Assembly: GCA_964634755.1 (NCBI GenBank) | Contig: CAZWJH010000054.1 | Span: 1 to 17,215 of the forward strand | From: JALXDT01 sp964634755 | GTDB taxonomy: Bacteria; Acidobacteriota; Aminicenantia; JAMOAD01 | Length of the DNA: 17,215 nucleotides | Direction of reading: 5' to 3' | Shown here: positions 8,901 to 15,076 of the stretch, in pieces | Position numbering within the stretch: the stretch's first letter is position 1 | Layout of the letters: every line of letters begins with the position of its first letter | Notes under the pieces: model-generated | What the model was told of the DNA's origin: nothing | What the model saw: only the letters and a program-made list of their open reading frames with translations | Database searches by the model: none | Program-made: the position numbers and the translations under genes

Positions 8901-11446
8901 ATCCTTCGGTTAGCTTTTTGGCATTTATTCATTATTATGACAAAGATGATAAAAGAAAAACTATTGCCACCTCCGGTATTATTAAAGTTAATGATCCTGA
9001 AAAGAGTATTAATATTAAAATGTATCTGAAAAATAAACTCCAACCTTCGGAGAAGCAGGTTCTTAAATTAAGAACAACAAACTTCAAAGGAAACCCTTTA
9101 CATTCCAAAATTTTTGTTTTTGCTGTTGATGAGGGAGTTCTGTCTCTTAGCGGTTACAAAACACCTGATCCTCTCTCAGCTCTTTATTCTATTAAAATGT
9201 TTTCCTATCTATTTTATGATACTTTCTCAAGAGAAGATGCTTTTCCTCCCTTTTATATTTATAGGGGGAGAAGGCTTTTTAAATCTACTGGAAGACCTGC
9301 GGTAATGATGGATAAAGAAGGTGTTTCTGCTGTTCTTTCTCCTGTTTTAAAGAAGGATAAAAAGAAAGCTGATCTTGCTGGAATAAAACTCAGAACTCTT
9401 TTTAAAAGCACACTTTTCTTCAAGGTCGTTGAAACAGATTCAAAAGGTAATGCCATTGTTAAATTTAAAACATCTGACCTTTTGACAACTTACAGATTAA
9501 TAGTTGTTGCATACACTGATGATATGTTTGGCTCCAGTGATAAACGATTTATAGTAACTAAAGAGCTTTTGATGAAAGAGTCTTTTCCTGATTTTTTGAG
9601 AGTAGGAGATAAGGCTGTTGCAGGAGTTATGCTTACAAACAGAGCAGGTGAAAAGTTAAGTGTTAATGTCTTTGTAAAAAGCGATGAGAAAATCAAAGTG
9701 ATTGATCAGATGAAAAAAACAATTCATATAGAGCCCATGAATACTCAAACTGTGTATTTCAACACAATTGCTCTAAAAGAAGGAGAAAGCTCTTTAAAAT
9801 TTTATGCTGTTTCGGGAAAGTTCAAAGATGGCTTAGAAAAAAAGGTTGAAATTATAGAGAATATTGTGAAAGAAAGTTTTGTCGATTTTTCTTCGGGAAA
9901 GAAAATTGAAAAATCATTTAAACTTCAAAAAACAAAACTTTCTAAGCTTACCCTTGAATTTTCATCATCCGTTTTAAATTCTTCATTCTCAATTGCGAAA
10001 AAAATAAGAATTTATCCTTATGAATGCTTTGAACAAAGAACCTCAAAACTTATGCCATATCTTTTGATAGATAAAAATTTATATAATTATTGTAAGCTTT
10101 CTTATAATAGAAAAGAATTTTCGAAAGAGGTTAAAAAATATTTAAAAACACTTCCTCATTTTATAAGTCCTGCGGGAGGAGTGGGATACTATTCAAACAC
10201 TCACTCTTCTTCTTATTTGACCATTTATGTTCTTTATGCACTAAAACTTATTGAAGACAAGGGCTTTATGATTGATAAAAATCTTGTGAATAAAATGTTT
10301 GATTATCTTGAATATGAAAACCTTTCTCCTGAAGCTTTAGCTTTTTACTCGTATGTAAAAACTCTGTGGAGAAGGAATTCTGAGAAGGATATTAAAAAGG
10401 TTTTAAAAGAATATGAAAATCTCTCTGTGCTTTCAAGAGCTTTCTTGCTTAAGGCTTTATCAAAATCAGAAGTTAAAGAGAAAGAAAAATTGAAGCAGCA
10501 AATTATAAGGGATTTTGAAAAAAATATTTTTGTGGAAGCTGATTTTGCCTATTTTAAAGGGGACAAAAGGTACAATTATTTTGAGTTCCCTTTTTATTCC
10601 AATCGTTATTTAACCGCAGTGATTTTGGGTTCTATTTTGGAATCAGGAGTGAACTATCCTTTATCATCAAGAATGGTAAGATATCTTTTGGAGAAAGGAG
10701 TAACACGCTGGAGCTGGTTTACAACTCATACAAATGTTTGGATAATTTATGCTTTAAATCAATATGTTAAAGGGATTGAGCGAGGATTTAAAAAGAGAGT
10801 GAATCTTGAAATTATAGAAAATTCTAAAAAAATTCTGGGAAAAGTTCTTAATTTTGTTCACCCTCAACAAAAATTTGTTTATAGTTTTGAAAATAAAGAG
10901 GGTGATTTGAGACTTTTCGTAAAGGCAAAATCAGATTCACTATTTTATCTTACATCATGGCTTAGAGAGAAAGCTGATCTTTCAAAACAAGTTACTAATG
11001 GTATTTTTGTAGAAAGGATTATTTATAATCAGAAAGGTGAGATAGTGAAGACTCTTAAGAAAGGCAAAATATATCAGGTCGTTTTAAATGTGAAGACAAT
11101 TGAGCCAATGAACTATGTAGTTATTAATGAGCCTTTAATGGGAGGTGTGGAGGTGTTGAGAAGAGATATTAAAACCACCAGAAAACTTTTTGATTTTAGA
11201 AAAAACAAAAAGAGAAAGTTTTACTGGTGGTGGGGAGTTAAAAGAAAGGAGTATAAAAGAGACAGGCTCGTGTTTTACACATATAGAATAGACAAAGAAT
11301 TTGAAATCTCTTATTATTTAAAAGCTCTCTTTTCGGGGACATTCCAATATCTTCCACCCTCAGCGTTTTCAATGTATCATCCGCAATTTAACGGAAGAGG
11401 AAAAAGGAACGAATTAAGAATTGAAAGAGAGATAATAAAAAAATGA
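5978..11446 (+). CDS. Bacterial alpha-2-macroglobulin-like protein with intact CxEQ thioester motif
   Basis: This large (1822 residues) secreted or periplasmic protein probably traps proteases covalently to protect the envelope. Residues about 6-26 form a hydrophobic signal with no lipobox cysteine, unlike E. coli YfhM. An Ig-like domain follows (about 28-125, ending FSFATP). The MG2 domain is at about 570-660 (DRDFYLPGDSVYIGG). The FAVDEGVLSLSGYKTPDP block (about 1045-1066) precedes a Lys/Arg-rich candidate bait region (about 1067-1140). The A2M domain continues with FFKVVETDSKGNAIVKF. The thioester loop is YPYECFEQRTS with Cys1350 and Gln1353, inside an alpha-helical TED (about 1340-1640). 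The C-terminal domain ends in the YHPQFNGRG motif. The start has a strong GAGGAGG (5966-5972) 5 nt upstream. No pbpC partner is visible, unlike E. coli. It is transcribed divergently from the sulfatase-like operon. Confidence 0.95.
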   Translation: MRKKASGALFFLLVLMIFLLSADFLKIISFSPQGQLKSIINPEITIVFSKDMKNLGKKSQVENFVKISPSIEGKFFWRGSSTLVFRAFKGFRYSTLYKVKIKKWIKSLKGNFLDRNYVFSFATPLARPVAVKQNSLYKDKFYGSEIKYFSNKIEYRVSKRIKVKEPLYIFFNQKINRRKNLEKIEIFNEKTLEKVNVSLKFYSPDTILIKFLSPLKEDNKYFIKLSKGFLSAEGPLPQKRDIFVFFKTEKRFKYNGDKKIFIFKDKPIFNLSFSKPIKKGSVCKARNYLKVFFIEDGVRKETQDYSVSCYYNQLRIKLKNLGADSYLVKISKDFKSISGENLGENQFIRVKICGYTPDLFVKGFSNNKLTLKIKGVLKLKFTILKIKDSKLFAKKMGLEERGNVSETRYAEFISNSSGDYEEFSIDFNTLFKSKDGIFVVKINRVKLSNDCNVLGFYKNRILGWKYIVNPSTLASSILILEGGTFIKSFNRKKITGESNVLFEFYKNSELSFKVKTDKDGVFYGDKRLDLSRWYFGNQGVFLLGKRGGYSFAYTGKSWVSGGGFFDETGVKILIFTDRDFYLPGDSVYIGGIVKKRWKNHLARFKDKKITIIIKDPTYKVIKRIETKTDRFGGFFNEVKTWGGWKRGKYFIKVKVKGAESREKIVKIDFYKLNKIELEEKFENEVITASQKNKVFVSGKYLSGAPLVGDKLIVNTRVLSSSYFFVNKLMKAYKKYCFYPHPVRKSLKRQEFRFDSKGEAEILISLDKENIHSLSNIEVEAIGISKDGREYSVRKSFFYIPSNSIVGIKSPYFIKRGKNFEIKLVALDKNGVETSSNSRIVIKREFCQDGKYKSEKVYDKKLSFTGKTELKLSFNKAGYYKVKVVSKDNEGFSSVTEDSFYVWDYNYSFTGGIGNKLVFKKDKESYNIGDIAKIYFSSSYEGKGEIIVFTEELEDRYLINFKKTTEFSFKIKKKYYPSVSFLAFIHYYDKDDKRKTIATSGIIKVNDPEKSINIKMYLKNKLQPSEKQVLKLRTTNFKGNPLHSKIFVFAVDEGVLSLSGYKTPDPLSALYSIKMFSYLFYDTFSREDAFPPFYIYRGRRLFKSTGRPAVMMDKEGVSAVLSPVLKKDKKKADLAGIKLRTLFKSTLFFKVVETDSKGNAIVKFKTSDLLTTYRLIVVAYTDDMFGSSDKRFIVTKELLMKESFPDFLRVGDKAVAGVMLTNRAGEKLSVNVFVKSDEKIKVIDQMKKTIHIEPMNTQTVYFNTIALKEGESSLKFYAVSGKFKDGLEKKVEIIENIVKESFVDFSSGKKIEKSFKLQKTKLSKLTLEFSSSVLNSSFSIAKKIRIYPYECFEQRTSKLMPYLLIDKNLYNYCKLSYNRKEFSKEVKKYLKTLPHFISPAGGVGYYSNTHSSSYLTIYVLYALKLIEDKGFMIDKNLVNKMFDYLEYENLSPEALAFYSYVKTLWRRNSEKDIKKVLKEYENLSVLSRAFLLKALSKSEVKEKEKLKQQIIRDFEKNIFVEADFAYFKGDKRYNYFEFPFYSNRYLTAVILGSILESGVNYPLSSRMVRYLLEKGVTRWSWFTTHTNVWIIYALNQYVKGIERGFKKRVNLEIIENSKKILGKVLNFVHPQQKFVYSFENKEGDLRLFVKAKSDSLFYLTSWLREKADLSKQVTNGIFVERIIYNQKGEIVKTLKKGKIYQVVLNVKTIEPMNYVVINEPLMGGVEVLRRDIKTTRKLFDFRKNKKRKFYWWWGVKRKEYKRDRLVFYTYRIDKEFEISYYLKALFSGTFQYLPPSAFSMYHPQFNGRGKRNELRIEREIIKK

Positions 11447-11508
11447 GAAATTGTTTTATTTAATTAAAATAGGCTCAAGATTATTCTGATTTTGGGGAGT
11501 CATTTGGC

Positions 11509-11536
11509 TTGTATAACAGATGATTTATGATATGAT
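11509..11536 (+). promoter_or_regulatory. Putative promoter for the nagB operon
   Basis: TTGTAT (11509-11514) and TATGAT (11531-11536) are separated by 16 nt. A second, perfect TATAAT (11543-11548) lies just downstream but has no good -35 at 17 nt. The 124-nt gap 11447-11570 holds only this and the AGGAGG ribosome binding site of nagB (11560-11565). I see no stem-loop terminator for the A2M gene in it. Confidence 0.4.
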
Positions 11537-11570
11537 TTGGGATATAATATGAAATTAATAGGAGGATAAG

Positions 11571-12374
11571 ATGGAAATAATAATCAAAGACACTCCTGAA
11601 AAAGTCGCAGATGAAATTTTGAAAAAGCTTAAAAAAATTGTTCAGAAAAAAAGACACCCTGTTATCGGTCTTCCTACAGGTAATACTCCGAAAATAATTT
11701 ATAAAAAGATGGCAGAAGCTCATGAAAAGGGGGAAGTTGATTTTTCCGAAACAATAATTTTTGCTCTTGATGAATATATTGGGATCTCAACGGATCATCC
11801 AAAATCCACAAAAACATATTTCAAAGAAAATTTGCTTAACAAAATAGATATTCCTGAAAAAAACCTCTTTTTTATAAATGGCATTCCGGATGATATAAAG
11901 GCTGAGTGTAGAAGAATAGAGGAAGCAATAAGAGATGTTGGCGGAATTGATTTCCAGCTTCTAGGGGTAGGAAGGGATGGTCATATAGGTTTTAATGAGC
12001 CGGGATCTTCTTTAAGATCAAGGACAAGGGTTAAACCATTAACTTTTTCTACTATAAAATATTTATCTAAGTTTTTTGGCTCAGAAAAAGAGACTCCTAG
12101 GTTTTGTATAACAATGGGAATAGGGACAATAATGGATGCTAAGGAGGTTGCAGTTGTTGCTTTTGGTGATGAAAAAAAAGAAGCTGTTAAAAAGTGTGTA
12201 GAAGGTCCCGTGACATCTGCCTTCCCTGCCTCAATTATTCAAATGCATCCCAAAGCAATGGTATACCTTGATGAAAAAGCGGCTTCTCTCCTTGATGAAA
12301 AAGAATATTACAAGTGGGCATATGAAAATAAGGAGAGAATGTATGATTATTTAAAGAATAGAAAATCCAGTTAA
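11571..12374 (+). CDS. nagB: Glucosamine-6-phosphate deaminase NagB
   Basis: NagB converts glucosamine-6-phosphate and water to fructose-6-phosphate and ammonia in the cytoplasm, the last step of amino-sugar catabolism into glycolysis. The 267 residues align with E. coli NagB (266) at a constant offset of five in the catalytic core. The phosphate loop is GLPTGNTP (33-40). Asp67 in LDEYIG corresponds to catalytic Asp72. GRDGHIGFNEP (134-144) supplies Asp136, His138 and Glu143 (E. coli 141, 143, 148). GSSLRSRTRVK (145-155) keeps the Ser, Arg and Lys residues of the E. coli allosteric GlcNAc-6-P site. GHIGFNEP separates it from 6-phosphogluconolactonase. AGGAGG lies 5 nt before the ATG. It heads a three-gene operon and overlaps the next start by one base (TAATG). 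No nagA or transporter gene is adjacent. Confidence 0.97.
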   Translation: MEIIIKDTPEKVADEILKKLKKIVQKKRHPVIGLPTGNTPKIIYKKMAEAHEKGEVDFSETIIFALDEYIGISTDHPKSTKTYFKENLLNKIDIPEKNLFFINGIPDDIKAECRRIEEAIRDVGGIDFQLLGVGRDGHIGFNEPGSSLRSRTRVKPLTFSTIKYLSKFFGSEKETPRFCITMGIGTIMDAKEVAVVAFGDEKKEAVKKCVEGPVTSAFPASIIQMHPKAMVYLDEKAASLLDEKEYYKWAYENKERMYDYLKNRKSS

Positions 12375-12820
12375 TGCAAATAGTTGAACTTGAGATTAAG
12401 TCTCATCTGAAGGTTGAACTTGAAATAAAGAGTTACCCTAAGCTGACTTCAGAAAAAGAGTTCATACAAAAAGCGATAAACGTGGTCAAAAAATATTCTC
12501 CGAAAATATACTCCTATGTTTCAAAAGAAGATGTTATCTCCAATTTAAAAAAGTATGAAATAAAAATCATAAGTAGTTCAGGAATAGATAAAAAGGAGGT
12601 AAAAAAAGTTCTCTCACTTTGGTTGGGAAAAGAGAAAGTAAAACGCTTTGTGTATTCTTTGTTGGAACTTTTGGTATTCCCTTTTACTGCCCTTTTAACT
12701 CCTATCCCTGGTCCAAATGTCGCATTTTTTTCAGTTGTGATTTTATTTTATTTTCATTTTAGAGGTTTTTTGAATTTAAAGGGGGTAAAAATAGATGATT
12801 TGAAGGTAATATATGAGTAA
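12374..12820 (+). CDS. Uncharacterised 148-residue protein with a hydrophobic PIPGPN segment
   Basis: I do not recognise this gene with confidence. The N-terminus contains two near-identical ten-residue units (VELEIKSHLK and VELEIKSYPK, residues 4-23), probably beta strands. A Lys-rich region of about 70 residues follows. The C-terminal third has one or two hydrophobic segments (about 94-112 and 114-129) around the motif LLTPIPGPNVAFF, ending in FYFHFRGFLNLKG. The PxPGPN...F.FR arrangement recalls the mitochondrial K+-H+ exchange-related family (Mit_KHE1), but this is from memory and unproved. The ATG shares one base with the nagB stop, and no Shine-Dalgarno sequence precedes it, so translation is probably coupled to nagB. 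Its end overlaps the EndoQ start by 8 nt. Tight coupling on both sides supports it being a real gene. Confidence 0.75.
   Translation: MQIVELEIKSHLKVELEIKSYPKLTSEKEFIQKAINVVKKYSPKIYSYVSKEDVISNLKKYEIKIISSSGIDKKEVKKVLSLWLGKEKVKRFVYSLLELLVFPFTALLTPIPGPNVAFFSVVILFYFHFRGFLNLKGVKIDDLKVIYE
12383..12442 (+). repeat. Imperfect 30-bp tandem duplication inside the 148-aa gene
   Basis: Unit 1 (12383-12412) and unit 2 (12413-12442) match at 22 of 30 positions, with 16 of 18 in the first part. They encode VELEIKSHLK and VELEIKSYPK. The duplication is in frame and directly follows the start, so it looks like a short internal duplication of a beta strand. Confidence 0.8.
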
Positions 12821-14006
12821 AACATACGCTGATCTGCATATTCACTCTCCCTTTTCTTTGGCAACTTCAAAAAAGATGATTCCAGAGGTTTTGGAAGAGA
12901 TGGCGATTATAAAAGGAATTAATATTTTGGCTACTGGAGATATCTTTCATCCAGAGTGGCAGGCAATTTTGAAGAAAACTTTAATCTCTCAAGATAATGG
13001 TTTTTTCAGGATAAAGGGAGGAAGAACAGATTTTATACTTTCAGGAGAGATCTCTCTTGTTTTTGGTGAAAAGGGAAAGAAAAAAAAGGTTCATATATTA
13101 ATACTGTGTAAAGATTTTAAAGAGACGGAGATTTTAACAAAGGCTTTTTCCCCTTTTGGTAAGCTATCATCCAATGGCAGGCCATTTCTTAAAATGAGTT
13201 TAAAAAGACTTGTTAAAATTGTAAGAGAGGAAACTAAGGATTGCTTCTTAATTCCAGCACACATTTGGACTCCTCATTACTCATTATTTGGCTCAAATTC
13301 AGGTTTTAATTCTTTGGAAGAAGCCTTTGAAGGAGAGCTTGATAGGATTATAGCTATGGAAACAGGGCTTTCCTCTGACCCTCCTATGAACTGGCTGGTA
13401 AGTGATGTTATGAGATTTAACCTTGTATCCAACTCCGATTCTCATTCTCCTTTAAAGATCGGAAGAGAGGCTAATGTTTTTGGTAAGATAGAATCATATG
13501 ATGAGTTAATAAGAGCTATTAAGACTGGAGAAAACTTTCTTTATACTCTGGAGTTTTTCCCGGAAGAGGGCAAATATTTTTATGATGGGCATCGTAAATG
13601 TGGTGTCTCCTTGCATCCCCTCGAGACAAAAAAACTCAATGGCCTATGCCCTGTTTGCAATAAAAAACTTACAGTAGGGGTTTTAAATAGAGTGTATGAA
13701 CTTTCTAAGATATCGGGGGGATACACCGGTGAAAAAAAAGATTATAAATATATCTTTCCTTTAATTGAGTTAGTTGCCGAGCTTTTGGGCAAAAGGGGAA
13801 CCTCTTTAATAGTTGAATCTGAGTATAAAAAGATTATAGAAGTTTTTGGTTCTGAACTTTCTTTTTACGAAGATGTCCCTTTAAACGAGATTGAGAAGAG
13901 ATTTGGGAGTAAGCTTTCAGGAGCTATCGAGAGATTGAGAAAAAAGGATGTTAAAAGGATTCCCGGTTTTGATGGTGTATATGGTCAGATATTACTTTTT
14001 GAATAA
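12813..14006 (+). CDS. Endonuclease Q-like PHP-domain/zinc-finger protein
   Basis: This is a probable DNA repair endonuclease. Characterised EndoQ enzymes (archaeal Thermococcales and Bacillus) nick DNA on the 5' side of deaminated bases such as uracil, hypoxanthine and xanthine. The 397-residue chain begins with a PHP metal-binding fold: ADLHIHS (His9, His11), GD (Asp43), SGE (Glu79), VHIL (His94), PAHIWTPH (His150, His155) and SNSDSHS (Asp209, His211). A zinc-binding block follows, DGHRKCGVSLHP plus CPVCNKKLTVGVLNRV, with Cys263, Cys279, Cys282 and possibly His260. The tail ends in KRIPGFDGVYGQI. This combination matches the family formerly called TIGR00375 and separates it from histidinol phosphatase or DNA polymerase PHP domains. 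AAGG (12803-12806) lies 6 nt before the ATG. The gene overlaps its upstream neighbour by 8 nt. I see no clear terminator after it. Confidence 0.88.
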   Translation: MSKTYADLHIHSPFSLATSKKMIPEVLEEMAIIKGINILATGDIFHPEWQAILKKTLISQDNGFFRIKGGRTDFILSGEISLVFGEKGKKKKVHILILCKDFKETEILTKAFSPFGKLSSNGRPFLKMSLKRLVKIVREETKDCFLIPAHIWTPHYSLFGSNSGFNSLEEAFEGELDRIIAMETGLSSDPPMNWLVSDVMRFNLVSNSDSHSPLKIGREANVFGKIESYDELIRAIKTGENFLYTLEFFPEEGKYFYDGHRKCGVSLHPLETKKLNGLCPVCNKKLTVGVLNRVYELSKISGGYTGEKKDYKYIFPLIELVAELLGKRGTSLIVESEYKKIIEVFGSELSFYEDVPLNEIEKRFGSKLSGAIERLRKKDVKRIPGFDGVYGQILLFE

Positions 14007-14020
14007 GTAAAAAAAAAATT

Positions 14021-14094
14021 TAAAAACCCCCTTGATTTTTTCAAAAAAATGTATATACTTATAATACAGTAAAAACCCCAAAAAAAGATTTTTC
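14021..14094. repeat. Two imperfect direct repeats upstream of the str operon
   Basis: A block reading TAAAAACCCC, then a spacer, then GATTTTT(T)C occurs at 14021-14042 and again at 14070-14094. The spacers differ (CTT versus AAAAAAA). Each copy lies immediately upstream of, or overlaps, a promoter-like -35. The repeats could be protein-binding sites or chance in a low-complexity A/T region. Confidence 0.4.
14032..14059 (+). promoter_or_regulatory. Weaker candidate upstream promoter of the str operon
   Basis: TTGATT (14032-14037) and TATACT (14054-14059) are spaced by 16 nt. An alternative -10, TATAAT (14060-14065), can pair with TTTTCA (14038-14043) at 16 nt. This would be an upstream companion to the stronger promoter at 14098-14126. 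AT-richness makes false matches likely. Confidence 0.35.
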
Positions 14095-14097
14095 TTA

Positions 14098-14126
14098 TTG
14101 ACAGAGTTCTCTTTTTTTGCTATCAT
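14098..14126 (+). promoter_or_regulatory. Likely main promoter of the str operon
   Basis: A perfect TTGACA -35 (14098-14103) is followed after exactly 17 nt by TATCAT (14121-14126). This predicts transcription from about 14133 and a leader of about 70 nt before rpsL. The leader is very AT-rich and shows no obvious riboswitch, attenuator hairpin or ribosomal-protein binding structure by eye. It is the best promoter match in the window. Confidence 0.75.
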
Positions 14127-14192
14127 TCATTAACTTTTTTACGCATATAATTATTTTACTTTGCTTTAATATAAATAGATAATTTTAAAGAT

Positions 14193-14198
14193 GGAGGT
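14193..14198 (+). promoter_or_regulatory. Ribosome binding site that fixes the TTG start of rpsL
   Basis: GGAGGT lies 5 to 6 nt before the TTG at 14204. The S12 N-terminus (M)PTINQLVRYG begins exactly at that TTG. The nearby ATG at 14191 overlaps the site and is out of frame, with a stop after eight codons, so it is not the S12 start. Confidence 0.8.
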
Positions 14199-14203
14199 TC
14201 GTT

Positions 14204-14581
14204 TTGCCTACGATTAATCAATTGGTAAGATATGGTAGAAAAAAGGTTAAGGGAAAAAGTAAAGCCCCTGCTTTACAAGGAAACCCACTGAAGAAAGGTG
14301 TGTGTACAAAGGTATTTACAACTACACCTAAAAAACCCAATTCAGCATTGAGAAAGGTGGCGAGAGTCAGGCTGACAAATGGTATTGAGGTAACAGCTTA
14401 TATTCCAGGAGAGGGACATAATCTTCAGGAACACCACCAGGTTTTAGTAAGGGGAGGAAGAGTTAAAGATTTACCGGGAGTTAAGTATCATATTGTAAGA
14501 GGGGCTCTTGATCTTAACGGAGTTGAAGGAAGAAAAAAGTCGAGATCAAAATATGGGTCTAAGAAACCCAAACAAAAATAG
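14204..14581 (+). CDS. rpsL: 30S ribosomal protein S12, TTG start
   Basis: S12 sits at the decoding centre of the 30S subunit and affects accuracy of tRNA selection. The 125-residue product is colinear with E. coli S12 (124), including PTINQLVR, TTTPKKPNSALRK, EGHNLQEHHQVL, RGGRVKDLPGVKYH and RGALDLNGV. Both lysines of the PKKPN loop (residues 43 and 44 counting Met) are present. These are the positions where E. coli streptomycin-resistance changes occur, so the wild-type state is inferred. The Asp in RVKDLPG is the residue methylthiolated by RimO in E. coli. Translation starts at TTG, an unusual choice for such a highly expressed gene. It is the first gene of rpsL-rpsG-fusA-tuf, with 19 nt to rpsG. 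Confidence 0.98.
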   Translation: MPTINQLVRYGRKKVKGKSKAPALQGNPLKKGVCTKVFTTTPKKPNSALRKVARVRLTNGIEVTAYIPGEGHNLQEHHQVLVRGGRVKDLPGVKYHIVRGALDLNGVEGRKKSRSKYGSKKPKQK

Positions 14582-14600
14582 AGGATAACAGAGGTGTAAA

Positions 14601-15071
14601 ATGTCAAGAAGAGGAGCAGCTAAAGTTAGGGAGTATCCTCCTGATACTTTATATAATTCAAAGGTTATTTCTAAGTTTATAAATATGGTAATGTGGAATG
14701 GTAAAAAATCCGTTGCCCAGAAAATTGTTTACGGAGCAATGGATATTATCAAAGATAAAATGAAACAAGATCCCCTTCCTGTGGTAATGAAAGCAATTGA
14801 TAATGTTAAGCCCAATATAGAAACTAAGTCCAGAAGGGTTGGAGGAGCTACTTATCAAGTTCCTATTGATGTGCCTCCGAGAAGGCAATTAACATTAGCT
14901 TTGAGATGGATAATAAGGTATGCCCGAGAGAGGAATGGAAAATCTATGCAAGAGAAACTTGCAGCTGAGCTCATAGATGCTTATAATCTTAGGGGTGGAG
15001 CTGTTAAGAAGAGAGAAGATACGCATAAAATGGCTGAAGCAAACAGAGCTTTTGCTCATTATAGGTGGTAA
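14601..15071 (+). CDS. rpsG: 30S ribosomal protein S7
   Basis: S7 is the primary assembly protein of the 30S head and contacts 16S rRNA and E-site tRNA. The 156 residues show the standard sequence: MSRRGAAKVR, KFINMVMWNGKKS, DNVKPNIETKSRRVGGATYQ, VPIDVPPRRQ and HKMAEANRAFAHYRW, the usual C-terminus of the short S7 form. GAGGTG (14591-14596) precedes the ATG by 4 nt. The rpsL-rpsG gap is only 19 nt. It is too short to hold the S7 autoregulatory RNA structure found between these genes in E. coli, so that feedback site is absent or located elsewhere. Confidence 0.98.
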   Translation: MSRRGAAKVREYPPDTLYNSKVISKFINMVMWNGKKSVAQKIVYGAMDIIKDKMKQDPLPVVMKAIDNVKPNIETKSRRVGGATYQVPIDVPPRRQLTLALRWIIRYARERNGKSMQEKLAAELIDAYNLRGGAVKKREDTHKMAEANRAFAHYRW

Positions 15072-15076
15072 TATAG

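Noticed and set aside
11447..11480. A/T palindrome (TTTAATTAAA) after the A2M gene as a terminator
   Set aside because: It is a short all-A/T palindrome without a G/C stem or a following U-tract.
12813..14006. PHP protein as histidinol phosphatase or DNA polymerase PHP subunit
   Set aside because: The C-terminal HRKC...CPVC zinc block and IPGFDGVYG tail are typical of EndoQ and absent from those families.
14032..14044. TTGA-T5-TCAA inverted repeat as a terminator of the EndoQ operon
   Set aside because: The stem is only four A/T-rich pairs, too weak for intrinsic termination, and it overlaps promoter-like elements.
14155..14183. Third promoter TTTACT-17-GATAAT close to rpsL
   Set aside because: Both boxes are weak in a nearly pure A/T stretch, and a consensus promoter lies just upstream.
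14191..14217. Eight-codon ORF (ATG at 14191) overlapping the rpsL start, as a possible regulatory leader peptide
   Set aside because: Its start codon overlaps the Shine-Dalgarno sequence of rpsL and has no ribosome binding site of its own. Most likely chance.
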